From: Paludibacteraceae bacterium
Lineage (GTDB): Bacteria > Bacteroidota > Bacteroidia > Bacteroidales > Paludibacteraceae
Assembly: GCA_016285885.1 (NCBI GenBank)
Contig: JAEERP010000018.1
Coordinates: 1-45,295 of the forward strand
DNA length: 45,295 bases
Reading direction: 5' to 3'
Positions 33,105 to 42,269 of this stretch are shown piece after piece. Within the stretch, counting starts at the first letter, position 1. Every line of letters starts with the position of its first letter. The translations under genes were made by a program, and so were the position numbers. Under the pieces are notes generated by a model. The model saw nothing but the letters and a program-made list of their open reading frames with translations, did no database searches and was not told the DNA's origin.

Positions 33105-33148
33105 TTTGATTGTTGAATTAGAAATTATGAATTTAAAGATATACGGAA

Positions 33149-34552
33149 ATGAAAAAATTATTTTTGACAATAGGCATCGCGGCAATATCCGGCATGGCGT
33201 TCTCACAGAACGCCATCGATGCCCTCACAATGAGCCAGACAAACCCTGTTTTGGGTACGGCAAGATACTCCGGTATGGCAGGTGCGTTCAACGCATTGGG
33301 TGGTAACCCTTCCGCCATCAAGGACAACCCTGCGGCACTAGGCGTCTACAGAAGTTCAGACCTCACCTTCTCCCCTAGCATGTACATCAACAATGATGGA
33401 GATTTGAAGGGTGCGTTGGACAACTTCGCCTTCGTGATCAACCTTCCAAGCAAGAAGCAGAAACATGGGTACATCACCTCATCCATAGGGTTCAACTACA
33501 ACCGTCTGATCAACTTCTCAAGGTATACCAGAAACAGAGGCGAACGTGTAGACTTCTCCCTGTCCGATGAATTCGCAAAAGACGGACCAGGCAGCTTATA
33601 CTACGACAAAGGCGTGGAGTTGGGCATCATCAACGATAATGAGGGAAAGTCTTGCTTCGGCGGAGAAGAGGTCATCAGGAAAAACACGATGATGGAGAAG
33701 GGTCACGTAGGACAATGGGACATCGCTTATGGCTTGAACATCAGCAACCTCGCCTACTTGGGTGCTTCCCTCAGCTTCACCACGCTGGAGTACAAGCAGA
33801 CGACTATGTTTGAAGAGACGACGCTTCCTGACGAGGCATTTGATCGTTGGTACTCCGACCAAGTATACTATGCGGATGGTCATGGATTCAACTTCAGACT
33901 TGGTGCCATCGTTCGCCCAATCGATGAATTCAGATTCGGAGTCTCTTTTGAGACACCAACCTACTATAAAATCACGGACTATAGCGACATGCAAATAGAC
34001 GATGATATGGGAGATCCTTTGAAAATCGATGATTCCGAATTGAGATACAGCATGAGAACTCCTCTTAAGTTCAAGACTGGTGTAGGTATCGTGATCGGAA
34101 AGAACGCAATGATTGGCGTGGATTATCAATACGAGAACTTCAAGAAGCTCCGTCTGAAATATGACGACATCTACCTCGACAACGAGACGGATGTCGCAGA
34201 GACCCAGATGAACGCGGTTCACACCCTGAAACTTGGTGGTGAGGTGCAGGTTGTCGACGGATTCTTCCTCCGCGCAGGTTTGGCTTACGCTTCCGCTCCT
34301 ATGAACGACTATGACCGCGATGTGGCTGAGAATACCGTCAACTACAGAATGATCAGCATTCCTCGTGAATCGATCTTCGTGACAGGCGGCGCAGGATACA
34401 AAGGAGAGCACTTCTATTGCGACTTGGCTTACGCCTTCCAAAACAAAAAGGAGATCCTCTACAACTATCTTCCTATCTGGCACACAGACGAGCCTACAAA
34501 GCATGATTTGAAGACGCGTAACATCATTGCGACCTTCGGATGGAGATTCTAA
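33149..34552 (+). CDS. OmpP1/FadL-like outer-membrane transport protein
   Basis: A 467-residue protein. The signal peptide is MKKLFLTIGIAAISGMAFSQ. The mature N-terminus has the sequence style of Bacteroidota OmpP1/FadL-like proteins: DALTMSQTNPVLGTARYSGMAGAFNALGG, then NPSAIKDNPAALGVYRSSDL. In FadL the corresponding N-terminal hatch plugs a 14-strand barrel that takes up hydrophobic compounds such as long-chain fatty acids. The rest alternates beta strands and ends in an aromatic (TFGWRF), the barrel assembly signal. Substrate is unknown. It probably shares a transcript with the Ser/Arg-rich protein and is closed by the strong terminator at 34573-34598. Confidence 0.88.
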   Translation: MKKLFLTIGIAAISGMAFSQNAIDALTMSQTNPVLGTARYSGMAGAFNALGGNPSAIKDNPAALGVYRSSDLTFSPSMYINNDGDLKGALDNFAFVINLPSKKQKHGYITSSIGFNYNRLINFSRYTRNRGERVDFSLSDEFAKDGPGSLYYDKGVELGIINDNEGKSCFGGEEVIRKNTMMEKGHVGQWDIAYGLNISNLAYLGASLSFTTLEYKQTTMFEETTLPDEAFDRWYSDQVYYADGHGFNFRLGAIVRPIDEFRFGVSFETPTYYKITDYSDMQIDDDMGDPLKIDDSELRYSMRTPLKFKTGVGIVIGKNAMIGVDYQYENFKKLRLKYDDIYLDNETDVAETQMNAVHTLKLGGEVQVVDGFFLRAGLAYASAPMNDYDRDVAENTVNYRMISIPRESIFVTGGAGYKGEHFYCDLAYAFQNKKEILYNYLPIWHTDEPTKHDLKTRNIIATFGWRF

Positions 34553-34572
34553 TTCAATAAAGCACTAAATAG

Positions 34573-34605
34573 AGGCGCATTGTTTCGGCAATGCGCCTTT
34601 CCTTT
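34573..34605 (+). terminator. Strong rho-independent terminator after the FadL-like gene
   Basis: A perfect 10-bp stem pairs AGGCGCATTG (34573-34582) with CAATGCGCCT (34589-34598), with a TTTCGG loop and followed by TTCCTTTTTT. It lies 20 bases after the stop at 34552 and just 20 bases before the next start codon at 34619. Confidence 0.9.
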
Positions 34606-34618
34606 TTTCCTTCCCATC

Positions 34619-35422
34619 ATGAGACATAGACTGCTACTCATACTTCTCTCCTCCCTCTTTCTGACGGGCCTCAATTCGTGCAAGACGCTCTCGAGAAATG
34701 CGGGGACACCCCAAGACCTGATGGTGCGCCAACGCGCGAAGAATAGCGTCGTCATCGACCACCAGCACTACTCCCTATCCTTCAACACGGAGCGATTGGT
34801 GCCTAACTGGGTCTCATGGCAACTCACCCAAGAGGAGGCCACCACCATCATCGTCAAACGACGCAACAAGTTCCTGCCCGACCCTATGCTGAAGGAGGAA
34901 TACAGAGTGGAGGATAGCGACTATTCGGGGGAACTGAGGCACACCAGCATCCAACTGAGTCGTGGGCACATGGCGCCCTTCGCAGACATGCGCTTCGATG
35001 CGGAAGCGGCGGATGAGTGTTTCCTCTTAAGCAATATTTGTCCCCAAAGCGCCACGCTGAACGCGGGAGACTGGGGAACGTTGGAGAATATCTGCAGGGA
35101 TAAGTGGGCAATAGAGGATAGTAGCATCTATATCGTATGCGGACCTATATTCAGGACCAACAAGCCTAAGACAATCGGGAAGAGACACAAGGTGGCTGTG
35201 CCGGACGCTTTCTTCAAGGTGGTGCTCTCCCTCAGAAAGGGACAGGAAAAGGCGATAGGCTTCATCTTTGAGAATAACAATGACAAACAGCCCTACGACA
35301 AGGCGGTCCACACCGTGGACGAGATAGAGCGGATCACAGGTTTCGACTTCTTCGATTGGCTCCCTAACCGCACGGAAAGGGCGTTGGAGAAACGTGCGGA
35401 CATATCACAATGGAAGCGGTGA
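34619..35422 (+). CDS. DNA/RNA non-specific endonuclease (NUC1 family) lipoprotein
   Basis: A 267-residue protein from the ATG at 34619, which begins the lipoprotein signal (MRHRLLLILL...LNSC21). An earlier in-frame ATG at 34580 lies within the terminator stem and is rejected. The beta-beta-alpha metal nuclease domain spans ~50-255. The active-site block reads LSRGHMAPFAD (SRGH 114-117, H117 the expected general base), where most relatives have DRGH, and the metal ligand is in LSNICPQSATLN148AGDW. Family members degrade DNA and RNA; the lipoprotein signal puts this one outside the cytoplasm, where it could scavenge or destroy foreign nucleic acid. The residues after the cysteine are not acidic, so an internal membrane leaflet is more likely than the surface. 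Its stop abuts that of the convergent ABC-F gene. Confidence 0.92.
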   Translation: MRHRLLLILLSSLFLTGLNSCKTLSRNAGTPQDLMVRQRAKNSVVIDHQHYSLSFNTERLVPNWVSWQLTQEEATTIIVKRRNKFLPDPMLKEEYRVEDSDYSGELRHTSIQLSRGHMAPFADMRFDAEAADECFLLSNICPQSATLNAGDWGTLENICRDKWAIEDSSIYIVCGPIFRTNKPKTIGKRHKVAVPDAFFKVVLSLRKGQEKAIGFIFENNNDKQPYDKAVHTVDEIERITGFDFFDWLPNRTERALEKRADISQWKR

Positions 35423-37360
<1,938 letters not shown>

Positions 37361-37390
37361 CTGAAATTAAGCTAATAAATTTTCGTGGCG

Positions 37391-37422
37391 CAAAGGTAAG
37401 AATAATATCTCGGCCACCCAAA
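37391..37422 (-). promoter_or_regulatory. Bacteroides-type promoter of the ABC-F gene
   Basis: On the minus strand a TTTG -33 box (37422-37419) is followed 20 bases later by the -7 box TACCTTTG (37398-37391), an exact consensus pair with correct spacing. It lies about 30 bases before the ABC-F start codon. Known: this is the promoter form of Bacteroides sigma factor. Confidence 0.75.
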
Positions 37423-37430
37423 TCATACCA

Positions 37431-37464
37431 AAAAGAGAGGAGCATCAATGTGCGACGCTCCTCT
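37431..37464 (-). terminator. Terminator of the rnr-lipoprotein operon
   Basis: A perfect 8-bp stem pairs 37436-37443 (AGAGGAGC) with 37457-37464 (GCTCCTCT). Read on the minus strand it is followed by CTCTTTTT, so it terminates transcripts from 38380-37529. It lies just upstream of the ABC-F promoter, separating the two units. Confidence 0.8.
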
Positions 37465-37528
37465 ATTCCCTTGTCCCGCAAATCCGGACATGTTCTCTTA
37501 ACAAAACCGATGAGGGTTAAACTCTCTC

Positions 37529-38380
37529 TTAATAATACTCGATAATACGCTCCGTCACGCTATAGGCGGAATCACCCTTGAAATGGATTCTCCTCCTCCA
37601 ATTGGATTTCTTATCGTATTCATAGTGATATCGGTCCGCAATGTACTCCTCGTCATCGGAGAATGGAGCGCTCAACACCAAATCACCCTGCTTATTATAC
37701 TCATACTTGACCATGAAGGCGACGGACTCGTCCTGGTTCAACACCGTCATCTCCAACAATCTGCCGTCGTCCGCATGCACTTCCTTTCGCCAGTTACCCA
37801 GCTTCCGCTCATTGTTGTAATATTTGAAATCCGTCACGAATCCCAGTTTGTTCTTTTGAGAGACAGACTGTTCCAAATACTTGCCTTGCTTGTTGAACTT
37901 GGTGGTGGTCTCAATACGATTATCATCGTTGTATTCCGTCGTGGTGGCGACCATCAGATCACCGTCCGCATCGAAGTCATAGACCAACTTAACACGTCCG
38001 CTCGCGTCATACTCATACTGAGACTTCACCTTCAGCGAAGGGTCATAGAAACTCTTAGTGGCCAGCTTTCCATCCTCATCGTACTCATAGATACGCTTGC
38101 TGATAGTATCCCCATCCCTATCGAGGAAGGATACCGACGTGAACATGCCCTTCGAGTTGAACTTCTCCGTGTAGTCCCACTCACCATCCATACGGAAGAA
38201 GGATCCTTTCACCACATCGCCCGTCTCCGAGAGAACCGCATGATACTGTTTTTCCGTCACGCTCTTCACTTTGCCCCGAAGAGCCACATCCTCGCGATCA
38301 CTGTGTTTATTACTATCCCCACAAGAGGAACAAAGCACGGAAAGGGAGACCAATGCCCCACATAACAACTTCTTCACCAT
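37529..38380 (-). CDS. Lipoprotein of unknown function with YD-repeat-like strands
   Basis: A 283-residue protein. The lipoprotein signal ends at C20 (LCSSC), followed by GDSNKHSDRED. The mature chain is a series of ~20-residue beta-hairpin units with the style YEYDxxGxLxxKxxY (for example YEYDEDGKLATKSFYD, YEYDASGRVKLVYDFD, YEYNKQGDLVLSA), resembling YD/RHS or related beta-rich repeats, with no enzyme motif. I do not recognise a specific family. Its ATG overlaps the rnr stop by one base (TAATG), so it is very likely translationally coupled to RNase R; whether the two share a function is unknown. Confidence 0.85.
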   Translation of the reverse strand: MVKKLLCGALVSLSVLCSSCGDSNKHSDREDVALRGKVKSVTEKQYHAVLSETGDVVKGSFFRMDGEWDYTEKFNSKGMFTSVSFLDRDGDTISKRIYEYDEDGKLATKSFYDPSLKVKSQYEYDASGRVKLVYDFDADGDLMVATTTEYNDDNRIETTTKFNKQGKYLEQSVSQKNKLGFVTDFKYYNNERKLGNWRKEVHADDGRLLEMTVLNQDESVAFMVKYEYNKQGDLVLSAPFSDDEEYIADRYHYEYDKKSNWRRRIHFKGDSAYSVTERIIEYY

Positions 38381-40578
38381 TATAATTTTTCTATTAATTC
38401 AAGATCCATCTGTTTCTTGTCCAAATTGGTCTTCTTGATACGGACGACCACCTCGTCACCCAAACGATAGGTGCGACGATACTTCCTACCCGTCAGGCAA
38501 TAATTCTTCTCGTCGAAGGAGTAGAAATCATCATCCAAATCTCGGATAGGGATCATACCCTCACACTTGTTCTCATTCAACTCCACATAGATACCCCACT
38601 CCTGAATGCCTGACACGACACCGTTGAAGGTCTGTCCGATCTTGTCCGACATGAACTCCACCTGTTTGTACTTGATGGAGGTTCTTTCCGCATTTGCGGC
38701 CACCTGCTCCATGTCGGAGCAATGCTTGCAATAATCCTCGAAGACGGTCTGATCGGCGCTCTTCTGTCCTGCCGCATAGCGGTCCAACAGACGGTGCACC
38801 ATCATATCAGGGAATCGCCTGATTGGCGACGTGAAGTGCGTGTAGAAATCGAAGGCCAAACCATAGTGGCCCACATTGTCCGTGGAATAGATCGCCTTCG
38901 CCATGGAGCGTATGGTGATCGTCTCGATCAGGTTCTGCTCACGCTTGCCTTGCACCTGATCCAACAATCGGTTGATGGAGGAGGATACCTCCGTGTTCTT
39001 TCCGGTCGTCTTCAACTTATAGCCGAAGCGGGTGATGAACTGCGAAAGGTTAGCCAACTTCTCAGGGTCCGGCAAGTCATGGATACGATAGACGAAGGTT
39101 TTGGCCTTCTCGGACTTCTTCACCTTGCCGATGTGCTCCGCCACCGTACGGTTGGCCAAGAGCATGAACTCCTCGATCAGTTTGTTCGCATCCTTGGACT
39201 CCTTGAAATAGACGGACAATGGCTTGCCCTTCTCGTCGATCTCGAAGCGCACCTCCGTACGTTCGAAGGCGATGGCTCCCTTGGCGAATCGACGCTCCCT
39301 CAACTTCTTTGCGAGGGCGTCCAAGGTCAGGATTTCCTCCTTCATGTCGCCCTCCTTCGTCTCAATCACCTGTTGCGCCTCCTCATAGGCGAAGCGTCGG
39401 TTGGAGCGGATCACCGTATGGGCGATCTGATATTTCAGCACATTCGCGTCATCATCCATCTTGAAGATGACGGAGTAGCAACACTTGTCCTCGTCAGGGC
39501 GCAAAGAGCAGATCACGTTGCACAAACGCTCCGGCAACATAGGGATGGTACGGTCCACCAAATAGATGGACGTGGCCCTTTTGAACGCCTCCTCATTGAT
39601 GATGTCACCCTCCTTGACGTAGTGGGTCACGTCGGCGATATGCACGCCCACCTCCCACTTGCCGTCCTCCAGCTTACGGATGGACAACGCATCGTCGAAG
39701 TCCTTCGCATCGGCCGGGTCGATGGTAAACGTAGGAATGCCACGGAAGTCTATGCGTCGGGCGATCTCATCGGCTGGTATCTCGTCAGAGATCTGATTAG
39801 CGGCCTCCTCGACCACCTGAGGGTAGCTGTACGGTAAACCGAACTCCACCAAGATAGCGTTCATCTCCGCATTGTTATCACCTGCGGAACCCAATATCTC
39901 AACGACCTCACCCACCGGGTTACGGTCACGCTTCGACCACTCCGTGATCCTCACAATCGCCTTGTCGCCGGTCTTTCCACCCTTCAGGTTATCCTTCGGA
40001 ATGAAGATATCATTCACCAACAGACGATTATCAACCTGCAAGAAAGCATAATCCTTAGAGACCTCCAACTTACCCACGAAGGTGTCATGTCCACGTTGCA
40101 GGACGTCCAGCACCTGTCCCTCCTGGATGCATCCCTTGCGACGCGCGAAGAGGCGGACACGGACCGTATCGCCCACGATGGACTTGTTCAAGTACTTATC
40201 CATGATGAATACCTCCTCGCCACCATCCTCCGGCACGAGGAATATCTTTCCGCCCGTGCGACGCTCCAGCTTACCCACGATGGCACCGCTACGATTGTCA
40301 AGCCTATACTTCCCGCTCGAAGGGGAGAAGAGGAACTCCTGCAACACCAAGTCCTCCATCAGTTGGATCAACTGGCGCTTCTGGGTCATGTTCGAGATGC
40401 CAATCTCGAAAGCGACCTGCTTGTAATTATACGATTGTGTAGGATTCTGCTCGAAGAAACGGACCGTACGGTTCAACATCTCCTGCTTCGTGAGCTGCTT
40501 GCCCCCTGCAGGTTCCTTGGTCCGCTTATTTTTTTTAGAAGGCAAACTAGCCCTCGATTTCTTATTTGATTTTGCCAT
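38380..40578 (-). CDS. rnr: Ribonuclease R
   Basis: A 732-residue 3'-5' exoribonuclease. It has a Lys-rich N-terminal extension, a helix-turn-helix domain (~28-80), cold-shock domains (~95-230), the RNB catalytic domain with the Asp cluster DPADAKDFDDALS (~288-300), GVHIADVTHYV, and YCHFTSPIRR-like block YTHFTSPIRRFPD, and a C-terminal S1 domain (~645-730). Length is a little short of the E. coli enzyme (~813), as usual in this phylum. RNase R degrades structured RNA and takes part in rRNA quality control. It is coupled to the downstream lipoprotein through a TAATG overlap. Confidence 0.96.
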   Translation of the reverse strand: MAKSNKKSRASLPSKKNKRTKEPAGGKQLTKQEMLNRTVRFFEQNPTQSYNYKQVAFEIGISNMTQKRQLIQLMEDLVLQEFLFSPSSGKYRLDNRSGAIVGKLERRTGGKIFLVPEDGGEEVFIMDKYLNKSIVGDTVRVRLFARRKGCIQEGQVLDVLQRGHDTFVGKLEVSKDYAFLQVDNRLLVNDIFIPKDNLKGGKTGDKAIVRITEWSKRDRNPVGEVVEILGSAGDNNAEMNAILVEFGLPYSYPQVVEEAANQISDEIPADEIARRIDFRGIPTFTIDPADAKDFDDALSIRKLEDGKWEVGVHIADVTHYVKEGDIINEEAFKRATSIYLVDRTIPMLPERLCNVICSLRPDEDKCCYSVIFKMDDDANVLKYQIAHTVIRSNRRFAYEEAQQVIETKEGDMKEEILTLDALAKKLRERRFAKGAIAFERTEVRFEIDEKGKPLSVYFKESKDANKLIEEFMLLANRTVAEHIGKVKKSEKAKTFVYRIHDLPDPEKLANLSQFITRFGYKLKTTGKNTEVSSSINRLLDQVQGKREQNLIETITIRSMAKAIYSTDNVGHYGLAFDFYTHFTSPIRRFPDMMVHRLLDRYAAGQKSADQTVFEDYCKHCSDMEQVAANAERTSIKYKQVEFMSDKIGQTFNGVVSGIQEWGIYVELNENKCEGMIPIRDLDDDFYSFDEKNYCLTGRKYRRTYRLGDEVVVRIKKTNLDKKQMDLELIEKL

Positions 40579-40620
40579 AATAATTCATTTCAAAAAAAAT
40601 GTAACGTAAAAAACGTTGCT

Positions 40621-40628
40621 CAAATTTA
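40621..40628 (-). promoter_or_regulatory. Candidate -7 box for rnr
   Basis: On the minus strand this is TAAATTTG, an exact TAnnTTTG match, 43 bases before the rnr start. A TTG at 40647-40645 is closer than normal (16 bases). The region is AT-rich. Confidence 0.35.
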
Positions 40629-40684
40629 TAAAATTAAGAGATAACAACCGCCTACTAGGAAGAAAAAACTTCCAAACCCTCCCA

Positions 40685-40775
40685 GAATAGTAAATCGCAA
40701 ATCGTTAAATAGTAAATAATTATCCAAAACGACTCAACTCCCAATTCAAAATTCTTAATTCTTAACTCTTAATTC
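40685..40775. repeat. AT-rich intergenic repeat block including dispersed repeat copy 2
   Basis: The stretch between rnr and nnr holds two imperfect AATAGTAAAT units (from about 40686 and 40709) and the exact second copy of TTCAAAATTCTTAATT at 40745-40760. The AT-rich pattern runs on into the end of nnr and supplies the last six codons of that gene. Confidence 0.6.
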
Positions 40776-42269
40776 CCCAAACGCTTTTCCCAAAGAAGCG
40801 ATCAAGTCACTCGCCACCAAGCTCTCCTCCGACTGCTCCATCAAAGCGCAGTCTCCCGCCTTACCATGCAACCAAACGCCCAAGAGCGCCGCCTGGGAAG
40901 GCTCATAGCCTTGGGCCAACAACGAGAGGATGATACCCGTCAGCACGTCGCCACTCCCAGCCGTAGCCATACCCGCATTGCCTGTAGTATTGAAATGCAG
41001 CGAGCCGTCAGGGAAGGAGACGGAGGTATATGCACCCTTCAGCACCACCACGACCTGATGCTGAACGGACAACCCAATCTGTTTCATCCAACGGGCATAG
41101 CCGTCACATTTCACGCCCGAAATACGCTCAAACTCCTTCGGATGAGGGGTCAGGATCGTACCCTTCGGTATCTTGTTCCACAACGATGGGTTCTTTCCCA
41201 ATAGATTCAATGCGTCCGCATCCATCACCAATGGTTTGTCGCCCACCTCCTCCAGCAGTTGAGCGAGCGCACGTCCGGAAGCCTCGGAAGTTCCCAAACC
41301 AGGCCCCACACCCACCGCACTATATTTCTGACATGCCGGAACGACAGAGAAGCACTCCTCCGAATCATCCGTCTGCACAATCGCCTCAGGCACAGAGATC
41401 TGCAAGACCTGCCGACAAGAAGAAGGCACATGAACGGTCAGCAAGCCACACCCCGAGCGCATGGCGGAGCGGGCAGCCAAAATAGCGGCACCGGTCATCT
41501 GCCTAGATCCAGCGATCAACAAAGCATGTCCGCAAGTTCCCTTATGGGCGAAACGGCTACGAGGACGAAGAATCGGTTTCAGATCCGCCTGCTCCGTCAA
41601 GAAGCAATTCGTCTCCGTCTCGGCGATCGCCTGCGCATGCAACTGAATATCCAGCACCCTCACCTCGCCCACGTACGCCTCGTTTTCAGGCAAGAGGAAA
41701 GAGAGCTTAGGAAACTGGAAGGTAAAGGTTTGGTTCGCCCGCACGATGGATTGCAGGTCATTGGAGCTATTGTCCTCCCCCATCAAGCCAGAAGGCAGAT
41801 CGATGGAGACGATCCACTTGCCACTATCATTCATTTTATGAACGATCTCCGCATAGAGTCCAGACAAGGGGCGGTTCAACCCAGAGCCGAACAAACCATC
41901 GATAATGTAATCCGCTTCGATAACCAGTTGATCCGCTGAGGTGACCTCAACCACATGATGAGGGAACCTTTCGTTCAAATCCGCAAGGGCAGACTGGCAA
42001 TCCGAGGAGAGCGTTCCTTTAGGGTTCACCAAGAAGGTAGAAACAGGCCGACCAATCATCAACAGATAGCGGGCGATCACCAACGCATCCCCACCATTAT
42101 TGCCACTCCCCGCAATCACACAAAAGGAGGTCTCGTCAGAGACACACGTCAGCAACTCGTCAAAGAAGGCATGGGAGGCACGCTCCATCAACCGATACGG
42201 ATGGATGGGTTCGTATTGTGCGGTTAGCGCATCAATCCTTTTTATCAGACTCGTTTGAAATAGTTTCAT
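40755..42269 (-). CDS. nnr: Bifunctional NAD(P)H-hydrate epimerase / ADP-dependent dehydratase
   Basis: A 504-residue two-domain repair enzyme. The N-terminal YjeF-type epimerase (~1-215) has AGSGNNGGDALVIARYL and SIDLPSGLMGED. The C-terminal YjeF/ribokinase-like dehydratase (~230-500) has LTPHPKEFERI and NAGMATAGSGDVLTGI. Together they turn damaged NADHX and NADPHX back into NADH and NADPH using ATP or ADP. The N-terminus MKLFQTSLIKRIDALT fits the family, so the start at 42269 is kept although it overlaps the transglycosylase by 38 bases. The last six residues, ELRVKN, fall in an AT-rich dispersed repeat and are unlikely to matter for function. Confidence 0.96.
   Translation of the reverse strand: MKLFQTSLIKRIDALTAQYEPIHPYRLMERASHAFFDELLTCVSDETSFCVIAGSGNNGGDALVIARYLLMIGRPVSTFLVNPKGTLSSDCQSALADLNERFPHHVVEVTSADQLVIEADYIIDGLFGSGLNRPLSGLYAEIVHKMNDSGKWIVSIDLPSGLMGEDNSSNDLQSIVRANQTFTFQFPKLSFLLPENEAYVGEVRVLDIQLHAQAIAETETNCFLTEQADLKPILRPRSRFAHKGTCGHALLIAGSRQMTGAAILAARSAMRSGCGLLTVHVPSSCRQVLQISVPEAIVQTDDSEECFSVVPACQKYSAVGVGPGLGTSEASGRALAQLLEEVGDKPLVMDADALNLLGKNPSLWNKIPKGTILTPHPKEFERISGVKCDGYARWMKQIGLSVQHQVVVVLKGAYTSVSFPDGSLHFNTTGNAGMATAGSGDVLTGIILSLLAQGYEPSQAALLGVWLHGKAGDCALMEQSEESLVASDLIASLGKAFGELRVKN

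Noticed and set aside
38722-39837. A 371-codon open frame opposite rnr
   Set aside because: Antisense to the RNB catalytic domain and without recognisable features.
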